Assembly: GCA_005880165.1 (NCBI GenBank)
Contig: VBJP01000005.1
Coordinates: 528 to 36,821 of the forward strand
Source of the DNA: Chloroflexota bacterium
GTDB taxonomy: Bacteria > Chloroflexota > Limnocylindria > QHBO01
DNA length: 36,294 bases
Direction: 5' to 3'
The position numbers were made by a program, and so were the translations under genes. This document shows, piece by piece, positions 1 through 8,832 of this stretch; position 1 is the stretch's first letter; each line of letters opens with the position of its first letter. Below the pieces are notes generated by a model. It did not search any database. It saw only the letters and a program-made list of their open reading frames with translations, and had not been told where the DNA came from.

Positions 1-240
1 AGTCCAATGAGCGCCGGCCGCCTCGACCGGCTGGCCGCGGTCCCATGCCGTGCGCTTGCCCGGGTCTGACAGGATCTCCCAGGCCGCGTTGACCGCCCGC
101 ATGCGCTCGCCGGTCGCGTCGCCGCGCAAATCGGGGTGCAGCTCCTTGGCCAGCTGCCGGTAGGCACGGGCGATCTGCGCGGGCGTGGCCTCGCGACCCA
201 CGCCCAGCGTCGCATATGGATCAATGGGAGTCCGGATCAT
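1..240 (-). CDS. J-domain (DnaJ-like) co-chaperone, 3-prime part cut by the window edge
   Basis: The reverse strand reads from an ATG at 240 into a typical J domain and leaves the window still open, so only the first 80 codons are present. Residues 8-12 (DPYATLG type opening), a helix II rich in Arg and Lys, and the diagnostic His35-Pro36-Asp37 tripeptide are visible. These are followed by a helix III ending in a segment of the form WEILSDPGKR. The HPD tripeptide stimulates the ATPase of DnaK in all J-domain proteins. The part that would tell full DnaJ (G/F region, zinc centre) from a short J-protein lies outside the window, so no gene symbol is given. It follows the flavoprotein gene on the same strand after about 30 bases and may be co-transcribed with it. 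No clear -10 hexamer is seen directly before this start. Confidence 0.88.
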   Translation of the reverse strand, partial: MIRTPIDPYATLGVGREATPAQIARAYRQLAKELHPDLRGDATGERMRAVNAAWEILSDPGKRTAWDRGQPVEAAGAHWT

Positions 241-270
241 GCCGAGGGTGTTGCAGTCTGACGAGGTGGG

Positions 271-1378
271 TCAGGCGCCGAACCAGCGCTGAAGCCGCTC
301 CCTCTCGAAGCGGACCTTTTCCTCGAGCTGCGCCTGAGAGGGAATGGTCAGCTCGACGGCCGGGGGATCGGCGTAGAAATCGCCGCGGATCGTGCTTGCC
401 TCCCCTCCCCCCATCTCCAGGAAGCAGGCCCCGGTGCCGTCAAACCTCGCGCTGGGATTAGCGCCACGAAACGCGGCAGCGATCCGCGCCGCCACGACCG
501 TCCCCTCGCGCTCCGCGAACAGGCCGGCCTTTGGCAGCGTCGCCAATCGCGTAGACACCGGGATGGCCGGTCTCCAGGGTGGCACGATCGACGCCGACCC
601 AACCGCCTGGCTGCGCCAGCCCGCACTCCACCAGGACCGCAGGCGCACGGTGAGGCGGCACCGCCAGCAGCAGGTCGAATCCGATCCGCTCTCCTTCGGA
701 GAAGTGCACCGCTCCATCCATCACCGCACGTGCTTGCCGGCCCGCAAGATACGGAATGCCGCGCTCCTCAAGGCGACCGTCCAGCAGCGCGCAGCCGGCA
801 GCCCCGAGCACGGGCAGCACGATGGGCGCGGGTCCGAAGACACTCACCGCTGCGTCGATTCCGCGCGCGATGAACAGGTCCTGGAGGAGGAGAGCGAGCT
901 CGAATGGAGCGGGCGGACAGGTGTAGGGCGAACCGAAGATGCCGATCACCACGCGGCCCCCAGAGAACTCCTGGATGGCCTGCGCAGCGGCCGCAAGGTC
1001 ATCCCGGCTCCACGCACTCCACCCGTGTTCGACGAGGCCTGGAACGGCGCTCGGCTCATGCGCGGCGCCGAGTGCAATCACTACCGCATCGGCCTCAAAG
1101 CGGTCGTCCTCCACAATCACCGCGCGCGAATCGGGCTCGAGCGCCTGGACCTCTCCCTGGATCACGCGAATTCCCCCCTCGGCCAGGCGTGAGACAGGCC
1201 GGCTGCCTTCGGTGAGCGGCGACGCACCGATCAAGTGCCACGTCTTGCGGGTCCCCATCACGAATTCGTCGCGGCGGTCAACGAGGATTACTTCGTCGGC
1301 GGGATCGAGCCGGTCGCGCAGCGCGATCGCGGTCGCGATCCCACCAAAACCCGCGCCCAGGACCATCGCCCGCGCCAT
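271..1378 (-). CDS. SQR-like FAD/NAD(P)-dependent oxidoreductase, reading frame interrupted near codon 280
   Basis: The N-terminal part has the FAD-binding GAGFGG loop at residues 8-13 and an acidic residue (Asp34) closing the first beta-alpha-beta unit. A CPPAPFE motif around Cys154 is typical of sulfide:quinone oxidoreductase and related flavoproteins, where this Cys is redox active. The second FAD motif (YAIGD) is present near 545-560. Right after it, at about 533-541, the frame must shift by one base. The remaining C-terminus (LPKAGLFAEREG onwards, ending RWFGA, stop at 271) is then read in the other frame. Without the shift the protein ends at 458 in unrelated sequence. A loss of five bases, or a one-base gain, would explain it. 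Start chosen: ATG at 1378, because a TACCCT hexamer ends six bases upstream, as in many genes here; the longer in-frame extension to 1519 runs over the divergent gene. The substrate is unknown. Confidence 0.8.
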
Positions 1379-1437
1379 CCGGGCAGGGTACCAGCGTAGG
1401 GGCGCGCAATCGCGCGGAGGACCCCTAGACTGGATCG
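1379..1437. promoter_or_regulatory. Divergent promoter region with two -10 hexamers, both six bases from a start codon
   Basis: Minus strand: TACCCT at 1385-1390, then six bases, then the ATG at 1378 of the flavoprotein. Plus strand: TAGACT at 1426-1431, then six bases, then the GTG at 1438 of the DUF72 gene. Transcription normally begins six to eight bases after a -10 element, so both mRNAs should begin at or next to the start codon, leaving no room for a Shine-Dalgarno site. No convincing -35 hexamer is seen for either. Confidence 0.55.
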
Positions 1438-2466
1438 GTGGCGAAAGCGGCTTCCAGCCCTCACGATCCGGGTCCTGAAGCCTCCGCCGAGCGAGGCGAA
1501 GCCGCAGCCGACTCTGCACGCAAGCCGATGCGCCTGGGGAAGGCCAGCGTGCGCATCGGTACTGCCAGCTGGACGGATCCGACCATGGTGGCGCCGGGGG
1601 TCTTCTACCCGCCGGATGCGAAGAATGCGGAGGACCGCCTCAATTACTACGCCGACCAGTTCCCGGTGGTGGAGGTCGACTCCACCTACTACGCGCTCCC
1701 GGTGCGTCGAATGGGCGAGCTGTGGCTGGAGCGCACGCCTCCGGACTTCACCTTTGACGTCAAGGCCCACGCGCTGATGACCGGCCAGCCGTCGGAGGTG
1801 AAGCGGCTGCCCAAGGAGATCCGTGAGGAGCTGCCCATCGAGCTCCAGGACAAGGGACGGATCTACGGGCGAGACCTGCCCAAGGAGCTGTACGACGCGA
1901 TCTGGGACCAGTTCCTGGACGGGGTGGCGCCGCTCCATTCCGCCGGCAAGCTGGGCGCCATCTTCCTGCAGTTTCCGAAGTGGGTCTTCCCGTCCAACGA
2001 GGCGCGCGACGCGATCGTGGAAGCCAAGGAACGCCTGGCCGATGTGCCGATGGCGGTCGAGTTCCGAGCCGCGTCATGGTTCAACGACAAGAACGCCGGG
2101 CGCACGCTCGACTACCTCGACAAGCACCACATTCCGTTCGTCATGGTGGACGCGCCGCAGGGCATGCGAAGCTCAGTGCCGCCGATTGTGGCGGTTACCT
2201 CACCTCAGCTGGCGGTGATTCGTTTCCATGGGCGCCGCGCCGAAACCTGGGAGGCCAGGGGGATCCCGGTGGTCGAGCGCTTCCGCTACCTCTACTCCCA
2301 ACCGGAGCTGGAGGAGTGGGTGCCGCGGGTCGAGGAGGCGGCTGGCAAGACCCGCGAGATCCACCTATTGATGAACAACTGCTACGCGAACTACGGGACC
2401 ACCAACGCCCGCGAGATCGCCGCGCTGCTGGCCAGGGAGGCACCCAAACTCGCCGCTCGCGCCTGA
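1438..2466 (+). CDS. DUF72 (YecE-like) family protein
   Basis: A 342-residue protein of the DUF72 family, a TIM-barrel family whose biochemical role is not settled. Family landmarks are visible: RIGTASWTDP near residues 39-48, YYADQFPVVEVDSTYYALP around 70-90, FTFDVKAHALMTG near 106-118, FLQFPKW near 175-181, and the EFRAASWF segment around 207-214. The C-terminus carries MNNCYANYGTTNA, also typical. The first 30 or so residues are Ala/Glu-rich and probably disordered. The GTG start is supported by a -10 hexamer six bases upstream. A start at the internal Met31 (MRLGKASVRIG) is possible and would give a length closer to many family members. It ends 46 bases before the convergent cyclase gene. 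Confidence 0.9.
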   Translation: MAKAASSPHDPGPEASAERGEAAADSARKPMRLGKASVRIGTASWTDPTMVAPGVFYPPDAKNAEDRLNYYADQFPVVEVDSTYYALPVRRMGELWLERTPPDFTFDVKAHALMTGQPSEVKRLPKEIREELPIELQDKGRIYGRDLPKELYDAIWDQFLDGVAPLHSAGKLGAIFLQFPKWVFPSNEARDAIVEAKERLADVPMAVEFRAASWFNDKNAGRTLDYLDKHHIPFVMVDAPQGMRSSVPPIVAVTSPQLAVIRFHGRRAETWEARGIPVVERFRYLYSQPELEEWVPRVEEAAGKTREIHLLMNNCYANYGTTNAREIAALLAREAPKLAARA

Positions 2467-2512
2467 CGGAGCTGGTCGAGGCTCGCTCGCCGTCGCCTCA
2501 CTGGCGTCGGTC

Positions 2513-5500
2513 CTACTCCGCGGTAGCAGACGTCGGTGTCAGGCTCGCAATCTGGTCGCGCAGCCGACCCGCGTACAGCTGGTTGCCTCGTGCCTCCTCG
2601 CTCGCGAGCACCTCTCGCAGGAGATCGGCCGCCTCTGCAGGACGGTCGGCGATGCGCAGCACGTCGGCGAGCGCCAGACGCGACCACGCAAAGAGGATCT
2701 GGTACTCGGTCTGGCCGGCTAGGGCCACGGCGTGGCGAGCCATCGCCTCTGCCTCATCTGCCTTCTCCCGGCGAGCAAGGAGGCGGGCGCGGACACTGAC
2801 TAGCAGGACCTGCGTGACGAGGTCGTCGGCGGCACCGGCCTCCTCGGCCAGCTGCGCGAGTTCCTCGATCTCGGCGGTTTCTTCCATGTCAAGCAGCACC
2901 GATGCCAGCTCCGTTATCACAGTAGAGAGATAGCCGCGCTCGCCAAGTGCCGTCAGCTCCCGGAAGCTCGATCGCAACCGCTCAGCAGCGCGAGCCAGAT
3001 TGCCTTGCCATATGTCGATGATCACGTCGGGATGGGTTGCGAACGCCTGGACCCGCATTCCCATATCCAGAAAGATGTCCCGACCGCGGGCGATCTCGGC
3101 CAATGCCTGATCGGTCGATCCCTCCATGGCAGTCATGAGGCCATGGCCAGTGAGGGTCGCCGCCTCCAGGGCGAGGTGGCCGCTTGCGCGGGCGAATTCC
3201 AGGTCATCTCGCAATGTGGGCTCCAGCGTCATCCCGCCTTGGAAGCTGAAACCCCCGGCCATTGACCTATTGCCCCGCAGCTCGGCTTCCAAGGCTCTGT
3301 CCCCCGCCTCGCGGGCGTACGTAAGACCCTCCTCTGCGAGGTTCTGAGCATCACCGAGCCGACCCTGGTAGAACGCCACCTCGCTTGCTGCGTTCAAGGC
3401 GCTGGCGACGCCCCCAGGCGCACCGAGCTCTCGGCGGATGCGAAGCGCCTCCTCGACCTTAGGCAGCACCTCTGTCGCACTTCGCCCTTGCTCGAATGCC
3501 AACTGGACCTGCTCCAGCGCCTCCGCTCGTGTAGCCGGCGGAGCGTCCGCGGATGCGAGAACCTCATCGATCGCCCGCTGCGCATCGTCGAAGCGGCCCA
3601 TCCTCGCCAGGGCTCCTGCGAGCATCGGAAGGTTCGCGAGTCGCTCCGGATGCTCTTTTGGCAGCAGCGCGTTGGCGCGTTCGAGGAGCCGCACCACGGC
3701 AGCCTGGTCGCCGATGGCTCGGGCTCGCCGGGCTCCGGCCTGCAGGTGACCGGCGGCGCGCTGAGCGAGCTCGCGAATGCGGCCTGTATCGGCTCCCAGG
3801 GCTCGGCGGTACTCGTATGCCTGCTGCAGGTGATGACCCACCAGCTCGTGGAGCTCGGGAAGCCGGCCGGCCAGCATTACCTCTGTCCAGTCCGCGAACG
3901 CCTCGTGCAGACGGGCACGCTCCTGTTTGGGGAGCGACTCATAGGCCGCGTCACGAACCAGCTGATGGCGGAAGCGGAAGCGCACCTCCTCGTCGACCGT
4001 GTCGGCCTCCGGTGCGGCCTCCTCGTCGAGCCGCACCAACTCTTTGCGCACCAGCGCCATGAGCCGAGGCAAGACCGCGTCTCGATCCGCGTCTGGGCTG
4101 AGCTGCGCGACCTCCGAGGCGCCGAAGCGCTTGCCGACCACCGCGGCTCGCCCGAGGACCGCCCGCTCGTCGGCCGGCAGATGATCGAGGCGAGCGGCCA
4201 GGAGCAGCTCGATCGTCGGCGGGACGGCGATCTCGTCCGGAACGCGTGTGACGCGGAAGGCGTCTCCGTCGCGCTGCAGAATGCCGTCATCGGCGAGCAT
4301 CGACAGGAGTTCCTCGACGAACAGCGGATTCCCCTCTGCGGCGTCCTCGATCCGCCGCGCGAGCGCGCCGGGGAGCACGTTTCCCCCAGTCAGGTTGGCC
4401 ATGATCTCGCTCACCGCAGCGTCGTCGAGCGGCTCGAGAAGGATGGCGGCGGCGTTCATCTTGCCGCCGCCCCATGTGGGCCGGGCTTCCAGCAACTCCG
4501 GCCGGGCAATGGTCACCAAAAGGATCGGCGAGTCCCGCGACCAGTCGGTGATGTGCTCGACCAAGTCGAGGAAGGTGGGCGTTCCCCACTGAACATCGTC
4601 GAAAACGGCGACGAGCGGGCGGCGTCGCGCCATCGCCTCGAGGAGGCGGCGAATGGCCCAGAAGGTCTCCTGTCCGCCTGCGGCGCTGACGCCATCTGCC
4701 GTAGCCAGACCGATGGCGGCCGCCACGCGCTCCGCTACCACCTCCGCGTGGCTTAGCCTGCCCGCGAGCGCTCGAAGGCGGTCGAGCGCCTTCTCCGGGG
4801 GGTCGCCCGGCTCGATCTCGGCGGCACCACGCAGCGCCTCGGCGAGCGGCCAGTAGGTGATCGCATCCCCGTACGAGAGGCATCGGCCGCGGATGACCGT
4901 CGCCTCTCCCCGGACAGTGCCGAGGAACTCATGGATCAGCCGGGACTTTCCCACGCCCGCCAGGCCGAGCACCGTCACAAGCTGTGGCGCGCGGTCGTCA
5001 CGCGCGCGAGCCACGGCATCGGTCAACTGACGAAGCTGGCGATCGCGGCCAACCATCGGGCTGTCCATGTGGCGCGCCTGTGCCCCGGCGAGCGGGTCGA
5101 CCGATTGCAGGCCCCACGCCGCGATCGGCTCGGCCTTGCCTTTGAGGGTCAGCGGAGCCACCGGCTCGGCGGTCACGGCATGTCGGACAAGTCGATGGGT
5201 CTCCTGGCCGATCAGGATCTCGCCGTGCTGGGCCACCTGCTCCAGGCGTGCGGCAGTGTTCACGACGTCACCGGTGGCGAGAGTCTGGTGGGATGCCGCA
5301 TCGCCAGCCACGACTTCGCCGGTGTTGATCCCGGTGCGGATGGAGAGCTCGACTCCCCAACGGCTGGCAAGATCGCGGTTCAGGGTCTCGAGGGCGGTTC
5401 GCATGTCGAGCGCAGCCCGCACGGCGCGCAGCGCGTCGTCCTCGTGGAGCTGGGGGATGCCGAAGACCGCCATCACCGCGTCCCCAATGAACTTCTCGAC

Positions 5501-5752
5501 TGTTCCCTCATGCCGTTCAATCGCGACGCGCATCGCGTCGAAGTACCGCTGCATGACCTGTCGCAGGGCTTCGGGATCAAGCCGTTCGCCCATCTGCGTC
5601 GAACCTGCGACGTCCGCGAAGAGCACCGTCACCCGCCTTCGGGTCTCGAGTGCCCGTTCGGTGGCCGCCTGCGCTAAGAGCGCGGCCCCGCAGTTCAGGC
5701 AGAACCTGGCACGATCGGGATTTGCTTCGCCGCAGCTCGGGCAGGCCGCCAT
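2513..5752 (-). CDS. Class III adenylate/guanylate cyclase fused to a zinc ribbon, AAA ATPase and TPR-like C-terminus
   Basis: 1079 residues. The order is: zinc ribbon (Cys4, Cys7, Cys18, Cys21); class III nucleotide cyclase domain, about 38-220; P-loop ATPase module, about 232-560, with Walker A GLAGVGKS at 263-270 and Walker B VAVFDDVQW at 381-389; then a long alpha-helical TPR-like region to the end. The cyclase keeps the metal-binding Asp47 (FADVAGST) and Asp91 (KFIGDAV), the purine-specifying Lys87 and Asp162, and the transition-state Asn165 and Arg169. It therefore looks catalytically competent and, from the Lys/Asp pair, likely makes cAMP. Such large soluble proteins are thought to couple ATPase/TPR sensing to cyclase output; the signal is unknown. 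The ATG start has TACACT six bases upstream. Compare the second, degenerate copy at 25556-28204. Confidence 0.92.
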   Translation of the reverse strand: MAACPSCGEANPDRARFCLNCGAALLAQAATERALETRRRVTVLFADVAGSTQMGERLDPEALRQVMQRYFDAMRVAIERHEGTVEKFIGDAVMAVFGIPQLHEDDALRAVRAALDMRTALETLNRDLASRWGVELSIRTGINTGEVVAGDAASHQTLATGDVVNTAARLEQVAQHGEILIGQETHRLVRHAVTAEPVAPLTLKGKAEPIAAWGLQSVDPLAGAQARHMDSPMVGRDRQLRQLTDAVARARDDRAPQLVTVLGLAGVGKSRLIHEFLGTVRGEATVIRGRCLSYGDAITYWPLAEALRGAAEIEPGDPPEKALDRLRALAGRLSHAEVVAERVAAAIGLATADGVSAAGGQETFWAIRRLLEAMARRRPLVAVFDDVQWGTPTFLDLVEHITDWSRDSPILLVTIARPELLEARPTWGGGKMNAAAILLEPLDDAAVSEIMANLTGGNVLPGALARRIEDAAEGNPLFVEELLSMLADDGILQRDGDAFRVTRVPDEIAVPPTIELLLAARLDHLPADERAVLGRAAVVGKRFGASEVAQLSPDADRDAVLPRLMALVRKELVRLDEEAAPEADTVDEEVRFRFRHQLVRDAAYESLPKQERARLHEAFADWTEVMLAGRLPELHELVGHHLQQAYEYRRALGADTGRIRELAQRAAGHLQAGARRARAIGDQAAVVRLLERANALLPKEHPERLANLPMLAGALARMGRFDDAQRAIDEVLASADAPPATRAEALEQVQLAFEQGRSATEVLPKVEEALRIRRELGAPGGVASALNAASEVAFYQGRLGDAQNLAEEGLTYAREAGDRALEAELRGNRSMAGGFSFQGGMTLEPTLRDDLEFARASGHLALEAATLTGHGLMTAMEGSTDQALAEIARGRDIFLDMGMRVQAFATHPDVIIDIWQGNLARAAERLRSSFRELTALGERGYLSTVITELASVLLDMEETAEIEELAQLAEEAGAADDLVTQVLLVSVRARLLARREKADEAEAMARHAVALAGQTEYQILFAWSRLALADVLRIADRPAEAADLLREVLASEEARGNQLYAGRLRDQIASLTPTSATAE

Positions 5753-5820
5753 GCCGGGAGTGTACCTGCGTGCTCCAGCATTCCGGCGCCTGCGAGCAGG
5801 CCGTAGTACGGTCTGGTCCG
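5753..5820. promoter_or_regulatory. Divergent promoter region between the cyclase and lipoprotein genes
   Basis: Minus strand: TACACT at 5759-5764, six bases before the cyclase ATG at 5752. Plus strand: TACGGT at 5807-5812, eight bases before the lipoprotein ATG at 5821. Both positions predict leaderless transcripts. Neither start has a purine-rich ribosome-binding site in the remaining space. Confidence 0.5.
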
Positions 5821-6618
5821 ATGACCCGGCATTCGACGCGGTGGCGCACCCCTATCGGCCTGTTCCTCGCCACCGGCATGCTTGCTGCTTGCCTGGCTGG
5901 ACCCGCTCATTCCATGTCACCCGCGCTGCCGTCCGCCTCCACCGCGCCCACGCCGGGTCCAACGACCGAGCCCACTCACACTCCGTCGGCCACTCCCGAG
6001 CCTACGCCGGACCAGGCGAAGGTCCCGATCTTCCAGGCCGGCGCCATGGCCGCCACGCGCACGACCGTCAGGCTGCGGGACCTTCCCGGCACGCAGTGGG
6101 GCGTTGCGGCACTGCTGCCAACGGGAGCCGTCGTGCAGGTCGTGCTCGGCCCGATACGGACCGGCAGCTTTGGCTGGTACCTCGTGCGCGACGCGGACCC
6201 GGCCAAGCCATCCTTCAACGAGGGTTGGCTGGCGGCCGGATTCGCTCCGGACGCCTTCATCGCCCCGGACCCATCCGCTAGGCCGCCTGCCAACAGCCCC
6301 GTCTTCGTGGCCGGCTATGGAGGCGTGACGGATGCGGATTTCGGCCCATTCCGGGTCGAAGGCAACACCGCGCTACGCTGGGCCCTGGCGCTGCCGATCG
6401 GCAAGCCGGTGGGATCCATCTGCCATTTCATCGGCGCGCTCACGCCTGCCGGCGGCAAGGCGGTGATCTTCCTGAAGACCTCAGCGTCTGATGCGCCCGC
6501 GCCCGGCACCGTGCAGCCGTCGTTCTTCGCCCAGCATCCGACGCTGCGCGGCGACCTCTTCATGCACGTCGACTCCGATTGCAGCTGGGCGCTGTCGGTC
6601 GTCCGTCTCCCGCTCTAG
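5821..6618 (+). CDS. Putative lipoprotein with Pro/Thr-rich linker and unknown C-terminal domain
   Basis: 265 residues. A signal peptide with Arg at 3, 7 and 9 and a hydrophobic core from about 12 to 22 ends in a lipobox (LAAC) with Cys24 as the lipidation site. It is followed by a Pro/Thr/Ser-rich stretch, about 28-62, of the kind that spans the cell wall. The folded part starts near residue 70. Its first section (TTVRLRDLPGTQWGVAALLPTGAVV) is reminiscent of a bacterial SH3-like repeat, but I do not recognise the family with certainty. It probably sits on the outside of the cytoplasmic membrane. The ATG at 5821 is chosen because the signal peptide begins there and a -10 hexamer lies eight bases upstream. 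The stop codon overlaps that of the convergent histidine kinase inside one CTAG at 6615-6618. Confidence 0.75.
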   Translation: MTRHSTRWRTPIGLFLATGMLAACLAGPAHSMSPALPSASTAPTPGPTTEPTHTPSATPEPTPDQAKVPIFQAGAMAATRTTVRLRDLPGTQWGVAALLPTGAVVQVVLGPIRTGSFGWYLVRDADPAKPSFNEGWLAAGFAPDAFIAPDPSARPPANSPVFVAGYGGVTDADFGPFRVEGNTALRWALALPIGKPVGSICHFIGALTPAGGKAVIFLKTSASDAPAPGTVQPSFFAQHPTLRGDLFMHVDSDCSWALSVVRLPL

Positions 6619-7943
6619 GCCGATGCGGGCAGCCGCACCTCGAAACGCGCTCCTCCACCCGGACGATCCGCTGCGCTGATCGAACCGCCGTGGCGTTCGG
6701 CTATCCAGGATGCGATCGCGAGACCGAGCCCGAGTCCTCCAGGTGGGGCGTCCGACGCCCGCCAGAAGCGCTCGAAGACATGCCCGATGTCGTCGGCCCG
6801 AATCCCCCGGCCGGTATCTTCGACCTGGAGGACGGCGGCGCTGCCTTCGCGAGCGACGTGCACGCTGACCTGCGCGGGTCCACCCGCATGACGGATGGCG
6901 TTGTCGACAAGGATCACCGCCAATTGACGCAGGCGCGCGAAGTCGCCGGTGACCTGGGTTGGTTGGCCGTCGAACGCGAGGTTCACGCCACGCTCGGTGG
7001 CTATCGGCGTCAGCTCGCCCAGGGCGGCCGTCGCCGCATCCGCAAGGTCGACGGTGCCCCGTTGGAGCTCAACGACCCCCGAGTCGGCGCGCGCCAGCAG
7101 CAGGAGCCCGTCGACGAGCTCGGTCATGTGCACGATCTCCGCGCTCATGTCCTCGAGAGCGGTCCCGACCTTCCCCACCGGCTCGTCCGGGTGACGGCGC
7201 AGGTCTTCGAGCGAACCGCGCAGGATGGTGAGCGGCGTCCGCAGCTCATGCGAAGCGTCGGCAGCGAACTCGCGCTGGCGCCGGAGTGAATCCCGGATGG
7301 GGACAAGCGCCCGCGAGGCATACAGCCAGCCTCCGGCCGACGCCATCGCCACGGCGCCAAGCCCGCCGAACAGGAGGATGAGCAGGAGGGTTCCCAGGGT
7401 GCTCTCCTCGGCGTTCCGGAATGCGACAACCTGGATCACATAGCGGCCCTCGCCCAGGTCGATCGGCTCCGTCAAGACCCTCGCGGAGGCTCCGCTGAGC
7501 TGGACCTCGCGCAGCTGCGCCTGGCCAGAGGCGCGCGCTGTGGTGACCGCATCGGAGATGGGGAGCCCCTGGGTTGGGGCATCGCGTGGGACGAACGCGA
7601 CGTTCTGCGGCGTGACGATCACGCCGATCGTGCCAGAGGCCGGCCCGCCGATCGCCAACCCGATCGTGTGATACAGGTCCGGGCCAGGTCCGGGGAAGCC
7701 CGGGCGGCTCAACGTCTCGTCGATTTGTCTCGCACGAGCCTCCAGCGCGGCCTCAGTGGACCTCGCCAGGTTTGCGGCGGTGGTGGCGTAGACCGCAACC
7801 CCCAGGACGAGAAGAATGGCCAGCGTGATCGCGCCGCTCCAGGCGACGAGCCGCCAGCGAACCCCCCGCAGCAGGCGAACGTCGCCCTCGGCGGCAGACT
7901 CGTGTCTCGGTTCGGGGGCGAAGAGCGTCCGGAGTCGGCTCAC
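6615..7943 (-). CDS. Two-component sensor histidine kinase
   Basis: 442 residues from a GTG at 7943 that overlaps the stop of the response-regulator gene (GTGA), so the two are translationally coupled. Transmembrane helix 1 is about 33-54 and helix 2 about 183-208. They enclose an extracytoplasmic sensor region of roughly 130 residues. The cytoplasmic part has a HisKA domain with phospho-acceptor His232 (ASHELRTPL), an N box at 346-352 (VDNAIRH), G1 at 376-380 (DTGRG), an F-type box near 390 (FERFWR) and G2 at 403-408 (GLGLGL). A full HAMP domain is not obvious between helix 2 and the H box; only a short linker (LVPIRDSLRRQ) is seen. Upstream in-frame sequence to 8186 overlaps the regulator gene and is not part of the protein. 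The sensed signal is unknown. Confidence 0.93.
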   Translation of the reverse strand: MSRLRTLFAPEPRHESAAEGDVRLLRGVRWRLVAWSGAITLAILLVLGVAVYATTAANLARSTEAALEARARQIDETLSRPGFPGPGPDLYHTIGLAIGGPASGTIGVIVTPQNVAFVPRDAPTQGLPISDAVTTARASGQAQLREVQLSGASARVLTEPIDLGEGRYVIQVVAFRNAEESTLGTLLLILLFGGLGAVAMASAGGWLYASRALVPIRDSLRRQREFAADASHELRTPLTILRGSLEDLRRHPDEPVGKVGTALEDMSAEIVHMTELVDGLLLLARADSGVVELQRGTVDLADAATAALGELTPIATERGVNLAFDGQPTQVTGDFARLRQLAVILVDNAIRHAGGPAQVSVHVAREGSAAVLQVEDTGRGIRADDIGHVFERFWRASDAPPGGLGLGLAIASWIAERHGGSISAADRPGGGARFEVRLPASA

Positions 7944-8671
7944 GGCCGCGCCTCCACCCCGGATCCCTCCCGCCGCTCCTGCCGCGACGTCCGTTCCGGC
8001 GCCAGCAGCCGATAGCCGACTCCCCGCTCGGTCCTGATCCGCGCGCTGCCCGCCGGGCCCAGCTTCTCGCGAAGAAGATGCACGTAGGCGTCCACGGTGT
8101 TCGGGGTGACCGCCACGCCGTACGGCCACGCCGCGTCGAGCAGCTGGTCGCGGCTGAGCGCCTGGCCCGGATGCCGCAGGAAGCATTCGAGCAGGGAAAA
8201 TTCGCGTGGCGAGAGGGTGACCGCGCGTCCCGCGACCGTGACCTCACGCATCGCCTCATCGAGCGTGATCGGTCCGTTCATGAGCTTGGCCGTGCGTCGG
8301 GTTCCGTTCCGGCCCCTGCGCCCAAGTGCCCGCAGCCGCGCGGAGAGCTCCTCGTAGGCGAATGGCTTGACCAGGTAGTCATCGGCTCCCGAATCCAGGC
8401 CTCGCACGCGATCGTCGATCGCGTCGCGGGCCGTGAGCATCAGGATGGGAACCGATGAGCCTCGCGCGCGCAGGTCCTTGGCGACCTCCAGCCCGGATCG
8501 GTCTGGCAGACCGATGTCCAGGATGATGGCGTCCAGACCGTCGGCCATCCGGGCGAGCTCGAGCGCGGTGCGCGCGTCCGCGGCTTCCTCGACGACATGG
8601 CGATCAACGCTCAACAGCCTACCGAGGAGCCGGCGAAGTCGGGCATCATCTTCGACGACGAGCAGGTGCAT
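7940..8671 (-). CDS. OmpR-family two-component response regulator
   Basis: 243 residues. The receiver domain (1-118) has acidic residues Glu7, Asp8 and Asp9, phospho-acceptor Asp52 (LDIGLPD), Thr80 and Lys102 (YLVKPF). The C-terminal winged-helix DNA-binding domain, about 135-228, shows the family signature LSPREFSLLECFLRHPGQALSRDQLLDAAWP and the wing RTERGVGYRL. It is the first gene of a two-gene operon with the histidine kinase. The ATG at 8671 is preceded by GATAGT seven bases upstream, and no ribosome-binding site is seen. The last 15 or so residues (RTSRQERREGSGVEARP) lie beyond the winged helix and look disordered. No target operator can be named. Confidence 0.95.
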   Translation of the reverse strand: MHLLVVEDDARLRRLLGRLLSVDRHVVEEAADARTALELARMADGLDAIILDIGLPDRSGLEVAKDLRARGSSVPILMLTARDAIDDRVRGLDSGADDYLVKPFAYEELSARLRALGRRGRNGTRRTAKLMNGPITLDEAMREVTVAGRAVTLSPREFSLLECFLRHPGQALSRDQLLDAAWPYGVAVTPNTVDAYVHLLREKLGPAGSARIRTERGVGYRLLAPERTSRQERREGSGVEARP

Positions 8672-8678
8672 GCGTCGA

Positions 8679-8684
8679 ACTATC
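8679..8684 (-). promoter_or_regulatory. -10 hexamer of the response regulator/kinase operon
   Basis: GATAGT on the minus strand, seven bases before the ATG at 8671. It matches four of six consensus positions, including the key A2 and T6, and its spacing fits the leaderless pattern seen throughout the window. Confidence 0.45.
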
Positions 8685-8832
8685 GCAGACCGTCAGACGG
8701 CCGCTTCTCGTCCGGGTTCAACCTCATCATCGCCCGCACGGTCGTCGCCATCCCTGAATGGACTCTGAAAACCAGGCCGCCTGTTCGACCCCACGACGCA
8801 GTTCGCGACATTCGAGCTGTCACGCCGGCGAC

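Noticed and set aside
533..544. Programmed ribosomal frameshift in the flavoprotein or other broken genes
   Set aside because: No slippery heptamer, stop codon or downstream pseudoknot at the junctions, and conserved residues are missing in three of the four.
3488..4756. Long plus-strand open frame opposite the first cyclase gene
   Set aside because: High GC content leaves long antisense frames open. The minus-strand frame has all domain motifs, and this one has none.
7943..8186. Longer N-terminus for the histidine kinase
   Set aside because: It would overlap the response-regulator gene over 80 codons and has Arg/Gly-rich shadow composition; the GTGA overlap at 7940-7943 is the usual coupling.
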